A stretch of DNA of 64,000 nucleotides from Eublepharis macularius (Eukaryota > Chordata > Lepidosauria > Squamata > Eublepharidae): the NCBI RefSeq assembly GCF_028583425.1, contig NC_072796.1:142299464-142363463 (forward strand). The letters run 5' to 3'. The notes under the pieces are model-generated. The model was not told the DNA's origin. It ran no database searches and was given only the letters and a program-made list of their open reading frames with translations. Position 1 is the stretch's first letter; each line of letters begins with the position of its first letter. The translations under genes were made by a program, and so were the position numbers. Below, one piece after another: positions 41,040 to 51,300 of this stretch.

Positions 41040-41262
41040 CCACTCTTTGCTCCTGTATCTGAAGAAAGAAGCTTTGACTCTTGAAAGCGTATAGCCTGGG
41101 GATGTCGGTCTCTTATGGTGCAGTCCAATGCAGAGTTATTCCATCTAAGCCCATTGAAGTCACTGAGCTTAGACTGGAGTAACTCTGCAGAGGATTGCGC
41201 TGTAAGATGCCACTGGACTCAAATCCTCTTTTTCTACTGCAGACCAACATGGCTATCCTCGG
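41040..41262 (+). repeat. Penelope-derived terminal copy, third subfamily, interrupted
   Basis: TCTGAAGAAAGAAGCTTTGA then CTCTTGAAAGCGTATAGCC gives the hammerhead-like module. ATGCCACTGGACTCAAATCC and CTGCAGACCAACATGGCTAT give the outer end. A palindromic MITE (41116-41202) interrupts it. Confidence 0.7.
41116..41202. mobile_element. Short palindromic MITE with TA duplication
   Basis: 87 bp inserted in a Penelope-derived copy. The host sequence TCTCT-TA-AGATG becomes TCTCTTA + element + TAAGATG, so the duplicated target is TA. The interior is palindromic (TCTAAGCCCATTGAAG and TGAGCTTAGACTGGAGTAAC). A TA target points to the Tc1/mariner group. Confidence 0.72.
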
Positions 41263-41280
41263 GTGTGAATGACTCCATGG

Positions 41281-41509
41281 TAGGGTTGCCAGCCTCCAGG
41301 TAGTGGCTGGAGATCTCCCGGAATTACAACTGGTCTCTAGGCCACAGAGATCAGTTCACCTGGAGAAAATGGCTTCTTTGGGGGGTGGACTCTATGGAAT
41401 TATGCCATGCCAAGGTCCTTTCCCTCCTCAAACCCCACTTTCTCCAGGTTTCTCCAGGTTTCACCCCCCAGATCTCCAGGAATTTCCCAACTTGGAGCTG
41501 GCAACCCTA
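41281..41509. mobile_element. GGGTTGCCA-type hAT MITE with exact 8-bp duplication
   Basis: CTCCATGG flanks both sides (41273-41280 and 41510-41517). Inverted ends TAGGGTTGCCAGCCTCC and GGAGCTGGCAACCCTA. 229 bp, with the family's interior (AACTGGTCTCTAGGCCACAG, GAATTATGCCATGCCAAGG). This copy defines the family as hAT-like. Confidence 0.9.
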
Positions 41510-41817
41510 CTCCATGGTCACATTAGCCATGCACAGTCAGGAGGGGGCTGCAAATCTCTCTCTGGCTGGAACTTTTGAAACAGCCTGAAAGAAAAGGTGA
41601 CGCATCCGTCCCGTCCCCCCATCCCTGCATCTGGAAAAGCCTGTCGTTGCCCCAAAGCAGGTCCAGAATAGACATTATTTGTAAAGGCAGCAGCCGTATT
41701 TGGAGGAGGGAAGGACGCAGGTCGCGAACTGCCGAGGAACTTTTCCTGGGAACAGGAATGGGAGTTTTGAGAGTGGCAGAGCATTGGGCAAGGAAGGGCC
41801 CGGGCCAGTCCCATACG

Positions 41818-42010
41818 TTTGCCAACCTCCAGGGGAGGCCTGGAGATCTCCAGGAATTGCAAATGATCTCCAGACTACAGAGGTCAGTCCCCCTGGAGAA
41901 TATGGTTGTTCTGGAGGCTGGACTCTACGGCATTATACTCTGCTGAGGTCCCTCCCCAAGCTCTACCTCTTCTCAATCCCCAGATATTTCCCAACCTGGA
42001 GTTGGCAAGC
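41818..42010. mobile_element. GGGTTGCCA-type hAT MITE, worn copy
   Basis: TTTGCCAACCTCCAGGGGAG at the left, CCCAACCTGGAGTTGGCAAG at the right, and the family interior between. It ends about 50 bp before the ETS-like site of the C8orf82 promoter. Confidence 0.75.
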
Positions 42011-42019
42011 GGACAGCTT

Positions 42020-42330
42020 GAGTTTGTTTTCTGTTACTCTTTCCTTCCGGGCGGAACCTTTCTGGGCGAGCTCAGTTGTCAGGGGAGGCCGGTCCGTCGC
42101 TGCGCCGGCCCCCCATAGTGTCTCCAGTCGACCTAGGCCTCACGCCCAATACGGCTCCGCTCGCTCGGGTGGCCGAAAGCCGAGGTCGGGATGCGGCTGC
42201 TGCGAGGCGGGCTGGGCTTTCTGCTGCGGGCGGGGATGCGCCACGGGCCCGGCCGGCCTCTCTACGAGCAGGGCCAGAGCCCCTCGCCCCGCACTCGCGA
42301 GTACTTCTACTATATCGACCACCAGGGGCA
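42020..42330 (+). promoter_or_regulatory. C8orf82: C8orf82 promoter and 5' CpG block
   Basis: A GC- and CpG-rich block with no TATA box. TTCCTTCCGGGCGGAAC near 42047 holds an ETS-type CTTCCGGG. The block runs through the 5' untranslated region and all of coding exon 1. It is bounded on both sides by hAT MITE copies. Confidence 0.6.
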
Positions 42331-42331
42331 G
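42191..42331 (+). CDS. C8orf82: C8orf82 coding exon 1
   Basis: 47 codons, MRLLRGGLGF to EYFYYIDHQGQ. Donor GTAAGG at 42332. The TREYFYYIDHQGQ end is almost identical to the human protein. Confidence 0.94.
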
Positions 42332-45300
42332 GTAAGGGACGGGGAAGGGAGCCGAGAAGAGGGCCGGTGCGTAGTAGGAGTGTCTGGGCTAGGACTGGAG
42401 AATGTCTGGGTGAAAAAACCTAAGGATGCCAACTCATGGTCGGAAATTTTCTGGAGATTTGGGGGCTGGAGCTGGAGAATACGGGGTTTGGGCAGGGGTG
42501 GAAGCTCAGCAGGGTATGATGCCCTAGAGTTCACTCTCTAAAGCAGTCATTTTCTCCAGTGGAACTAATCTATGTCGTTTGGAGATCCGTTGTAATTCCG
42601 GGAGATCTCCAGTCCCCACCTGGAGAAAGGCAACCCTAGGCCGGTCACACTCTTAGCCTGAACTACTTCCCAGGGTGGTCGAGAGGATAAAGGAGGTGAT
42701 GTATACCCTCAGCTCTTCATAGGTAAGCCAAGGCCCTATAAAAATGGACCGAGCCTGGAGTCCCAGAGTTAAAACTGATATCCAGACTACAGAGATCAGT
42801 TTCCCTAGAGGAAATGTCTATTTAGAGGGCAGACTCAGTGGCATCACATCTCCAAGGAGCACAGCCCTTCTCTGTGCCCAGGTGCCACCCCCAAATCTCT
42901 AGGAATTGCCCAAGCTGAAGTTGGCAACTAAAAATTAAGTTGAAACTTCAATCCATTAAACTAGCTAGGTAGTTTTGACCTTTGGGTTTCGCATGTTGAA
43001 GCAGTGTTTGCTTTTAGGTTCTAATTTTTGCCCTGTATCTGAGCAATAGTTGCTGTATTTCAGCCTTTTAAAACACACACTAATGCAACAGCCTTCCTGA
43101 TATTTTCAAAATCTTCCAGAAGAATGTCTGAACAAAGGATCTACCTTAGAACAGGAAGCATGCCAGCTTCCTGTGATTTGTTCTATCTTTGTGTATCTCC
43201 GTGCTGTTTTGTAAAGACCTTTATAATTCATATTTTCTTGCATATAATTTTAAAATTTCATATATAAAGATGTGTGTGTGTAACATCTTTGGCCTAATTA
43301 GTTGGGTTTCTTTTTTCCATTTGTACTTTTTAGCATTTGTGGTTGAATGGAGTTGTCGCTGACTTGCATGTTGTGAAAACTGAATTGGAATAAAACCAGA
43401 AAGACAGACAAATAAAAGGCTGTTGAGGGTGCCTCTTTCCTGCAAACTTCTCTCTCAAAAGGCCTAGCTAATTTGCAAAGACATTCCTAATATGTGGGTA
43501 TAGATAGTTTTTATACACACACACACACCTACCTGTGTATGTGTGAATGGGAACATTACACTAAAAACACTACTAATCACATTTAACATTGTATAGCACG
43601 TGTTTGGAGCATTTCTCATACATTCTGTTGTAATTCTTTCAACAACCTTGAAAGATAGCATGTTTTTATTTAAGACTGTAAACACTCCAGCATCCCTAAT
43701 AAGGATGCTTCTTTTACACAGCAAGGATTCTCTGTTTTGAGTGCATCATCGCTGCAAATTCAGAAACATAAACACTGGTAATGGAGCTTCCCCACTGGAG
43801 TTTTCTGCAGTCTTTCCTCCTTCAGTTGCAACTTTCCCAGCATCCCCACATATACACAGGCACGCACTGCAACCAGAGGAGTTTTCCAGAGATTTTTAGT
43901 CATTGCTGCAGTATTACCCTCTACAGCAATTGCTGTTTTTTTAAACTCTCCCATGGAATGGCAGGGGAAATGGTGGATGCAAGCAAGGCCCCTGTTACCC
44001 AAATAGAAGGTCTCCTTAATTAGTTGGGGGGTGGGGGCGGGAAATGTTCAGTAGGAAAGGCTTCTTTATTTAAAGAGGAATAAAAGACAAGCAAACACAA
44101 AACAGCACACATACAGAACTAACTGAGAAAACAGGAAAATGGGAGAGCAATTCAGAGTAAGGTGATATTTAGCAGCCCCTGAAGAGGGGGAAGGTCCATG
44201 GGAACATCAGCAAAATGGCCAGTGTTTCATGGGGAGAAGGAGAAGGCTCAAACAAACTTGTGGGTCCCGGAACACACACATTGAGCACACGGCTGTGCGG
44301 CGCAATTATAGAGCAAAACATTCCACAGGTCAAAACTGACATCTTGCTTCAAAGAGAATGGCTTGATGACTTGTCCAGAGATTGGGACAATAAGTTTAGG
44401 AAAGGCTCAGTGGCTGTACCTGAGGTAGACAAAAGGTGTGAATGGGCCTTAATGACCCAGCAGTTGTCAGATGGGGAGAGTTATCAGGTTTGATGAATAG
44501 CTGTGATTGGGGTAGGTGGTCCAGGAAGCAAATCACAGTGTTGACGGGATTAGCGAGTTCTTGGGAGACCTCTTTGTTCTGGGTATGTGTAACTCTCCAG
44601 GGTGTGGAGGTGTCAGCTAGCTAGACCACTTATGACTCATTCTAGTAATTTTCCAGCTCCAGTCAGGCTGACAACCACTCTGCCTTGCTAGGCAGTGCCG
44701 TGTGCTTATGGCATCTGAGGAAGGGGTTTATGATATTCCATGTCCATAAACTGCCCTTTTCAGCATAAGGGGTCTGACTGCTAACAGCCCAAGGACAAGA
44801 AAATGGTACCCATTGCATTGTTTCCCCCTGTTTTGTCTAAAGATTTCTTACATATATAAAACTTATAGCAATCTTTGTTTATAAGGTAGTAAAATTTGTC
44901 CCTTCCTTCAGTAGCTTCAGACTCTTTGGCAGTTCATCCTGCCTCATTGCAGCCACCTCTCTTGACTCTTTTTTGGCCTCTATCACTCAATGTTAGTTTT
45001 ACTTTTGCATTTCATTTCATTATAGACATCTGAAGTTTTAATTTCAGAGAAAGCCACTTGCTCTCACTTTCACCATCCGTTTCTATTTCAAGGGATGTAA
45101 TTTCCCCTGGGGAGGGGGGGAGACATGCTTTTTGTTACCAACAAAAACTAAAGTAGTGGCATGAGAAATTATTTGGAGTAACATTTTCTGAATAATAACA
45201 AAACAAAAATACAGTACTGCTCACATCTGATCGCTTGCAGCTGACGAAGAGAGCTGTGGTTCTCAAAAGCTGACGATGCATCTGACAAAGAGAGCTGTGG

Positions 45301-48300
45301 TTCTTGAAAACTGTCAATGCATCTGACGAAGAGAGCAGTGGTTTTCGAAAGCTGACGATGCATCTTACAAAGAGCTGTGGTTCTTGAAAGATGTCGATGC
45401 ATCTGACGGAGAGAGCTGTGGTTCTCGAAAGCTTATGCTACAATAAAGTTGGTTAATCTTAAAGGTGCTACTGGATTCTTTACTATTTTAGTACTGCTCA
45501 CAGTAATTGCTTGCAAGCGATAGCAATGATGGTTGTTGTGGGTTTTCCGAGCTGTATTGCCGTGGTCTTGGCATTGTAGTTCCTGACGTTTCGCCAGCAG
45601 CTGTGACTGGCATCTTCAGAGGTGTAGCACCTCCGAAGATGCCAGCCACAGCAGCTGGCGAAACGTCAGGAACTACAATGCCAAGACCACAGCAATACAG
45701 CCCGGAAAACCCACAACAACCATCGTTCTCCAGCCATGAAAGCCTTCAACAATACATCGATAGCAATGATGTGCTCTAAGACACCAATTTTTAATTTAAC
45801 TTTTGATTTGATGTTTTAAGCATTAAAATGTACTACAAAACAAATATACTTTATTTAGAATTTACATCCTCAAAAACAAAGGTTAGCATTGGGATCTGAA
45901 TCATTCATATACTACAAGTTATAGAAATATTCATATCTACCATCTTGAAATATGGTGGCTACATGAATAGTAACTTTATTTACAACAAAAGGAATAGTAT
46001 ATTCAGTACTATCAACCCCCAAAACATACAGTTTGACACCAAAATGAGCATCCTACAAGAATATGAAAAAGATCTGCCACCTTGCAAAATGGCAGCTACA
46101 GAGAAATGGCTGTCTCTAAAACAAATGTATTCATTCACTTTTTTTTTTTGAGCCGGAATGTCCCAGAACAGCATTCCGGCAGCTCTTTAAAATACCTACG
46201 TGGCAGGTGTCACGTGGGTATTTTTAAAATGGCCTTTTTGGGCCCAGATCCCTGCTGAGTGGCACCAGCCTGATTCTGGCTGTTTTGGCCCCGATCCGGG
46301 CCATTTTGGGCCCTAAATAGGCCCAAAATGGTCCAGATCGGGCCCGAAATGGCCAGGATCGGGCCAGTGCCAGGGACGGGAATCCTCCTCTGCCCGGCAC
46401 CAGCCCGATCCTGGCCACTTTGGGCCAGAATTGGGCCTAAAATGGCTGAAAGGGGCCCAAAACAGCCAGGATTGGGCCCAAAAGGGCCAAGATTGGGCCT
46501 CTGCCTGGCAAGGGAACACTCCCCCACCCAGCAGCTACCAGATCCTGGCCATTCTCGGGCCCTTTCCAACATTTTGGGCCCAATTCAGGCCCAAATGTCC
46601 AGCATTGGGCCCCTGCCAGGCGGGGGAACACTCCCCTGCCTGGCAGAGGCCCGATCCTGGTCATTTTGGGCCACTTTTGGCCATTTTGGGCCCAATTTGG
46701 CTAGGATCGGGCCCAAAACAGCCAGGTTTGGGTCTCTACCAGTTGAGGGAACACTCCCCCACCTGGCAGCGGCCCAATTTTGGCCATTTGGGGCCCAAAA
46801 CAGCCTGGATCGGGCCCGAAACTGCCAAGATTAGGCCTCTTCCGGGTGGAGGAACACTCGCCCGCCTGGCAGCTGCCTAATCCTGGCCATTTGGGGCCCA
46901 ATTCAGGCCCCAAATGGCCAGGATCGGGCCCTAAATGGCCAGGATCAGGCTGCTGCCCTGTGGAGGAATGCTTTCCCGTGTGGCAACAGCCTGTTCCAGG
47001 CTGATCCGGGCCATTTTGGGCCAAATTGGACCTGAAATGGCCCAGGTCCGGCCACTGCTGGGAGGGGGGAGTGCTCCTCCACGACCCGTTCCAGGCCGAA
47101 TCAGAACCACCACCACCACCCCATGGAGCACAGGATTGCTCCCGGAGTGGCCACACCTGTGCGATGGTATCATTTTCCGGAAGTGATGTCATCATGCAAT
47201 CAATCCCAAGAGCGCACGCACACTGCGTGCACGCACATGTATCCACCTCTTTTCCCAGAAAAAAAGCCCACTTTTCTCAAGTGTAACCCAAGCAGTTTGC
47301 ACCATCATTCTCCTATTCCCCCATTTTATCCCCACACCAGCCACCCTGTGATGTAAATTAGGCCTTCTGTGGCAGAGTGGAGATTCAAAATTAGGTCTCC
47401 CAGATCCTACTCCAATTTTCTACCCATTACACGCTTTTGGCTTTCCTGTGCACTGCTTCAGACTGTTTAATCATTCACTAATGCCCAAGAGCATTTCTCC
47501 TCTGCTCCTGTGACTGCTGTGTTTACTTTGGGGCCTTTGATGGGGACTCCCCATTCATAGCTCAGTCTCTTAGCTAGTGTATCCACTCTCTAATTAACTG
47601 TCTTCTAGGATTTTTTTAATCATAGAAGTGATGAAATACTGGGCTGCGTCCCACACTTAGAGAAACAGCTGCTCTTCGTTGCACATGATCATCCCTTTGC
47701 AATGCCCCTCTGAGGAGCTTTGCTGCATGCACTTGCCAGTGGCTTCATTGGAAAGGTCAGTCCCTTTGTCTTGTTTCTCAGGAGAGCTGAAAGATTCTGG
47801 CCAGAGCTCTTTGTTGCCTCGCAGCTCCTTTGACAGGCTGCCGCAGTCCAGCTAAGGCGAGTGATTAGCTGCTCTCCAAGTCAAGACTTTTTCCTGATGA
47901 GTGGGTCATAATACTGCCCCTGGGCAAAGCGGGTGTCTCGTGACGGGTCTTCTGTGTAGCTGAGCAACAAGGAGATGAAGCGTGTCAGGTTCAGTGTTGG
48001 CATACAGGATGCAAAATGACATCCTTCAGAGAGGTGGAGTCTTTGAGACGATAATTTTAGAGCCAGGCAGCCCCCATCTCTTCGTTGCAGAGGATCTGCC
48101 ATGTTACTCAGTTGCAGCCAAGAAAACAAAGCTTCCTGTGGTACATTGGAAACTTATTTCCATGTGGCCTTCCATCAGGAACAGTCTGCTTCCTCCGATG
48201 CACCAAGTAAACAATGAAAGTACGGAATGTTACAGAAACCTATTCTGCTGTTATCAGTCTTTAAAGTAGAACAGGACTCTGTCTTCTCATTCATTCTCTG

Positions 48301-51300
48301 CTATTCAGCTTAGACCTAAGGTAGTTAACCTGGGTATGTCTGTTGGACATTTATTTATTTATTTTATGTCATTTATATTCCGCCTTTCTCACTGAGTCTC
48401 AAGGCAGAATACATAGTGTGAGATTAGTACAATTAGTGGCAAGGACAAGGGCAGGCATTTCCATACAGTGTCAAGAACAATTCCATAAACAATGTCATGG
48501 GGTAAATTAATACAAGTTTACAAAGACAGAGCATTAGCAAGGATCCAGTATGGGGTTGAAGAACTGCTGAAACAGAACATAATCAGTTCTAGGACTTACA
48601 CTAAACAACATGAAGCATAGGTAGGATAGAGGAGTACATATGTAAAGCAACAGATAATATGTAAGGCAACATAATGGTGAAATCTATGGTTCCTAACTCA
48701 ATAGCAAAACATCTGGGACCCCTGACTATTGATACATGCAAGAGGGTTTGCTTCTTGAGCCTCTTAGCTGGACTTCACACACACACACACAACAGTGTTA
48801 TTAGTGAGGCCTTACTATACATGGAAACTTAAATACCTAAATAATCTCTAGGCATGTCCAGGTAGGTGTCCCAACCATCTTGCCTAGTGGCAGTCTCAGA
48901 AGAACTGGATCCTGGGTAAGCAAAACGGGCACAGGTGTAACCTGGCAAAGGGTGCAAAAATTGCAAAGCTTTTGCAATAGGTGCAAACATGTTGCTCCTT
49001 TCTTGAGCTAGATCCAGAAGAGTTAGCCATGTTAGTCTGCCGTAGCAAAATAGAAAAAAGTCCAGTAGCACCTTTAAGACGAACCAACTTTACCGTAGGC
49101 ATCTGACGAAGAGAGCTGTGGTTCTCGAAAGCTTATGCTACAGTAAAGTTGGTTAGTCTTAAAGGTGCTCCTGGACTCTTTTCTATTTTTCTTTAGCTAG
49201 AGATGTTCTCCTGTAAGTAAGGTGGCCACATGCAGCGTACTTCTTGAGTCATTGGGGGGTGCAGTTTGTCATACAGAGGTCCCTGCCACCAGCAGTATCT
49301 GCTGGACTTTCCTCTATTGGTCCGTCTGTTACAAGTTCTAAAGGAAGGGATGCTTTGCCCGCCTTTGAACCTGGTCTCTCCCAGTGTCCCTCACTGAGGC
49401 ATGATTTTCTTCCAGGGCATTCAGCCTGTGAATGCTCAGAATATTGTTCTTACTGTTCTTTCATTGGATTGTGAATTTCCTTCGAGCTGTGGTCCTCCCA
49501 GATACCTGTTCCCGCAATCAAAGGCCCGAAACAATTCGGTCCAGGGGTTATTCCGAACAAAGCAACTTCTGCTGCGTACAGAAGCAGACTTTCTCCACAA
49601 TCAAAGAGAAGACAGGTGAGGGCCTCTCCTAGTTTTGCTCTGCTGTCAGGATTAGACCGAGATGTTTTGCGGGTGAGTTGTACCCAGCGGTTCAATCGTC
49701 TCCATTGCATTGCCCCAAATCTGCCCCCTCATCTTGCCCCTCCTAGTAGGGCTGCCTTGAGACACCTTGATGAGAGATAGATAAATCCCCGTACTGGTAA
49801 CATTCTTATAGACAAATCAAAAAGAGTCCAGTAGCACCTTTAAGACTAACCAATTTTATTTTATTGTAGCATAAGCTTTCGAGAATCAAGTTCTCTTCAT
49901 CAGATGCCTGATCCGAACTGGTCAAATACAGAAGAGGAGGGGAGGGGAAAGAACAGGACATATATCACAAGAAGACAGAATGCAATTAGTGTGAAGGCAA
50001 TCAAAACATTCCTTTGCTTTTAAATGTAAACATCTCCTTTTGGTGTGGAGTCAGTTTGCCGCAGTGAAGGTATACAATTCCTATGTAGTATAAGCCCTCG
50101 ATAACCACAGCTCTCCCTGCCAGCTGCATCTGACAAAGAGAACTGTGGTCCCCGAAAGCCCACAGGCACTCAGGCTGAGATAATTGACAAACAAAGCCCA
50201 CACCAGGCGTCTCTGGGCTCCCCCAGACCACGCCTCTGTAAAGGAAATCTGTTACCTGTGATAATGTGATAACCATTCATAGTCTCTATTCAGTCCCAGC
50301 TTGACAGAGTCAAATTTGCATATGAATTCCAATTCAGCAGCCTCCCGTTGGATTTTGTTTTTGAAGGGTTTCTGTTGAATCACAGCGACTTTTAAGTCTT
50401 TGGTGGAATGTCCTGGTAGATTGAAGTGTTCTCCCACTGGTTTTTGGACGTCTCCATTTCTAATGTCAGATTTGTGTCCATTTATTCTTTTGCGTAGAGG
50501 TTGGCTGGTTTGTCCAATGTACAGAGCAGAAGGACATTGTTGGCACATGAGGGCATATATCAGATTGGAGGATGAGCAGCTGTAAGAGCCAGAGACAGTG
50601 TAGTTGATGCCATTGGGTCCTGTAATTGTATTCCCTGGGTAGATATAGGGGCAGAGCTGGCATCTGGGTCTGTTGCAGGGCCTGGTACCTGTGCTGGTGG
50701 CCCTGCTGGCCGATTCATGATTGTAAGTGAGAAGTCGTTTAAGATTGGGGGGCTGTCTGTAGGCAAGGAAAGGTCTTCCACCCAGGACTTCTGAGAGAGA
50801 GGTATCATTTTCCAGGATGGGTTGTAGCTCCCTGATGATACGTTGGATGGGTTTGAGCTGGGAGCTATAGGTGACAACCAGTGGTGTTCTGTTGTTAGTT
50901 CCTTTAGGTATGTCCTGGAGCAGACTGTTTCTGGGTACTAGTCTGGCCCTGTTGATTTGTTTCTTCACTTCATTTGGTGGGTACTGTAGTCTCAAAAATG
51001 CTTGTTGTAAATCTCTTAAGTGTGAGTCTCGGTCGAGAGCATCGGAGCAGATACGGTTGTAACGTAAGGCTTGGCTGTAGACAATAGACCGAGTGGTATG
51101 TTTAGGGTGGAAGCTGGAGGCATGTAGATATGAGTATCGGTCTGTTGGTTTCCGGTATAAGGTGGTATTTATTCGTCCATTATGTAGTTGTACAGTGGTG
51201 TCCAGGAAGTGTACCTGTTGTGTAGAGTGGTCCAGGCTTAGGTTGATAGTAGGGTGAAAGTTATTGAAGTCCTGATGAAATCTCTCAAGGGCTTCCTTCC

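Noticed and set aside
44040-44820. Firm call of an LTR element
   Set aside because: Only an AATAAA-like signal and a change in base composition support it; no paired ends, target duplication or coding motif could be seen.
45226-45489. CRISPR-like regular repeats
   Set aside because: The 41-bp units are directly adjoining, have no unique spacers, sit in a vertebrate intron, and carry a target duplication.
46210-47246. Overlapping open frames of 120-181 codons on both strands, rich in proline, glycine and serine
   Set aside because: They fall in a GGCC-rich minisatellite where stop codons are rare in every frame; there is no domain and no start context.
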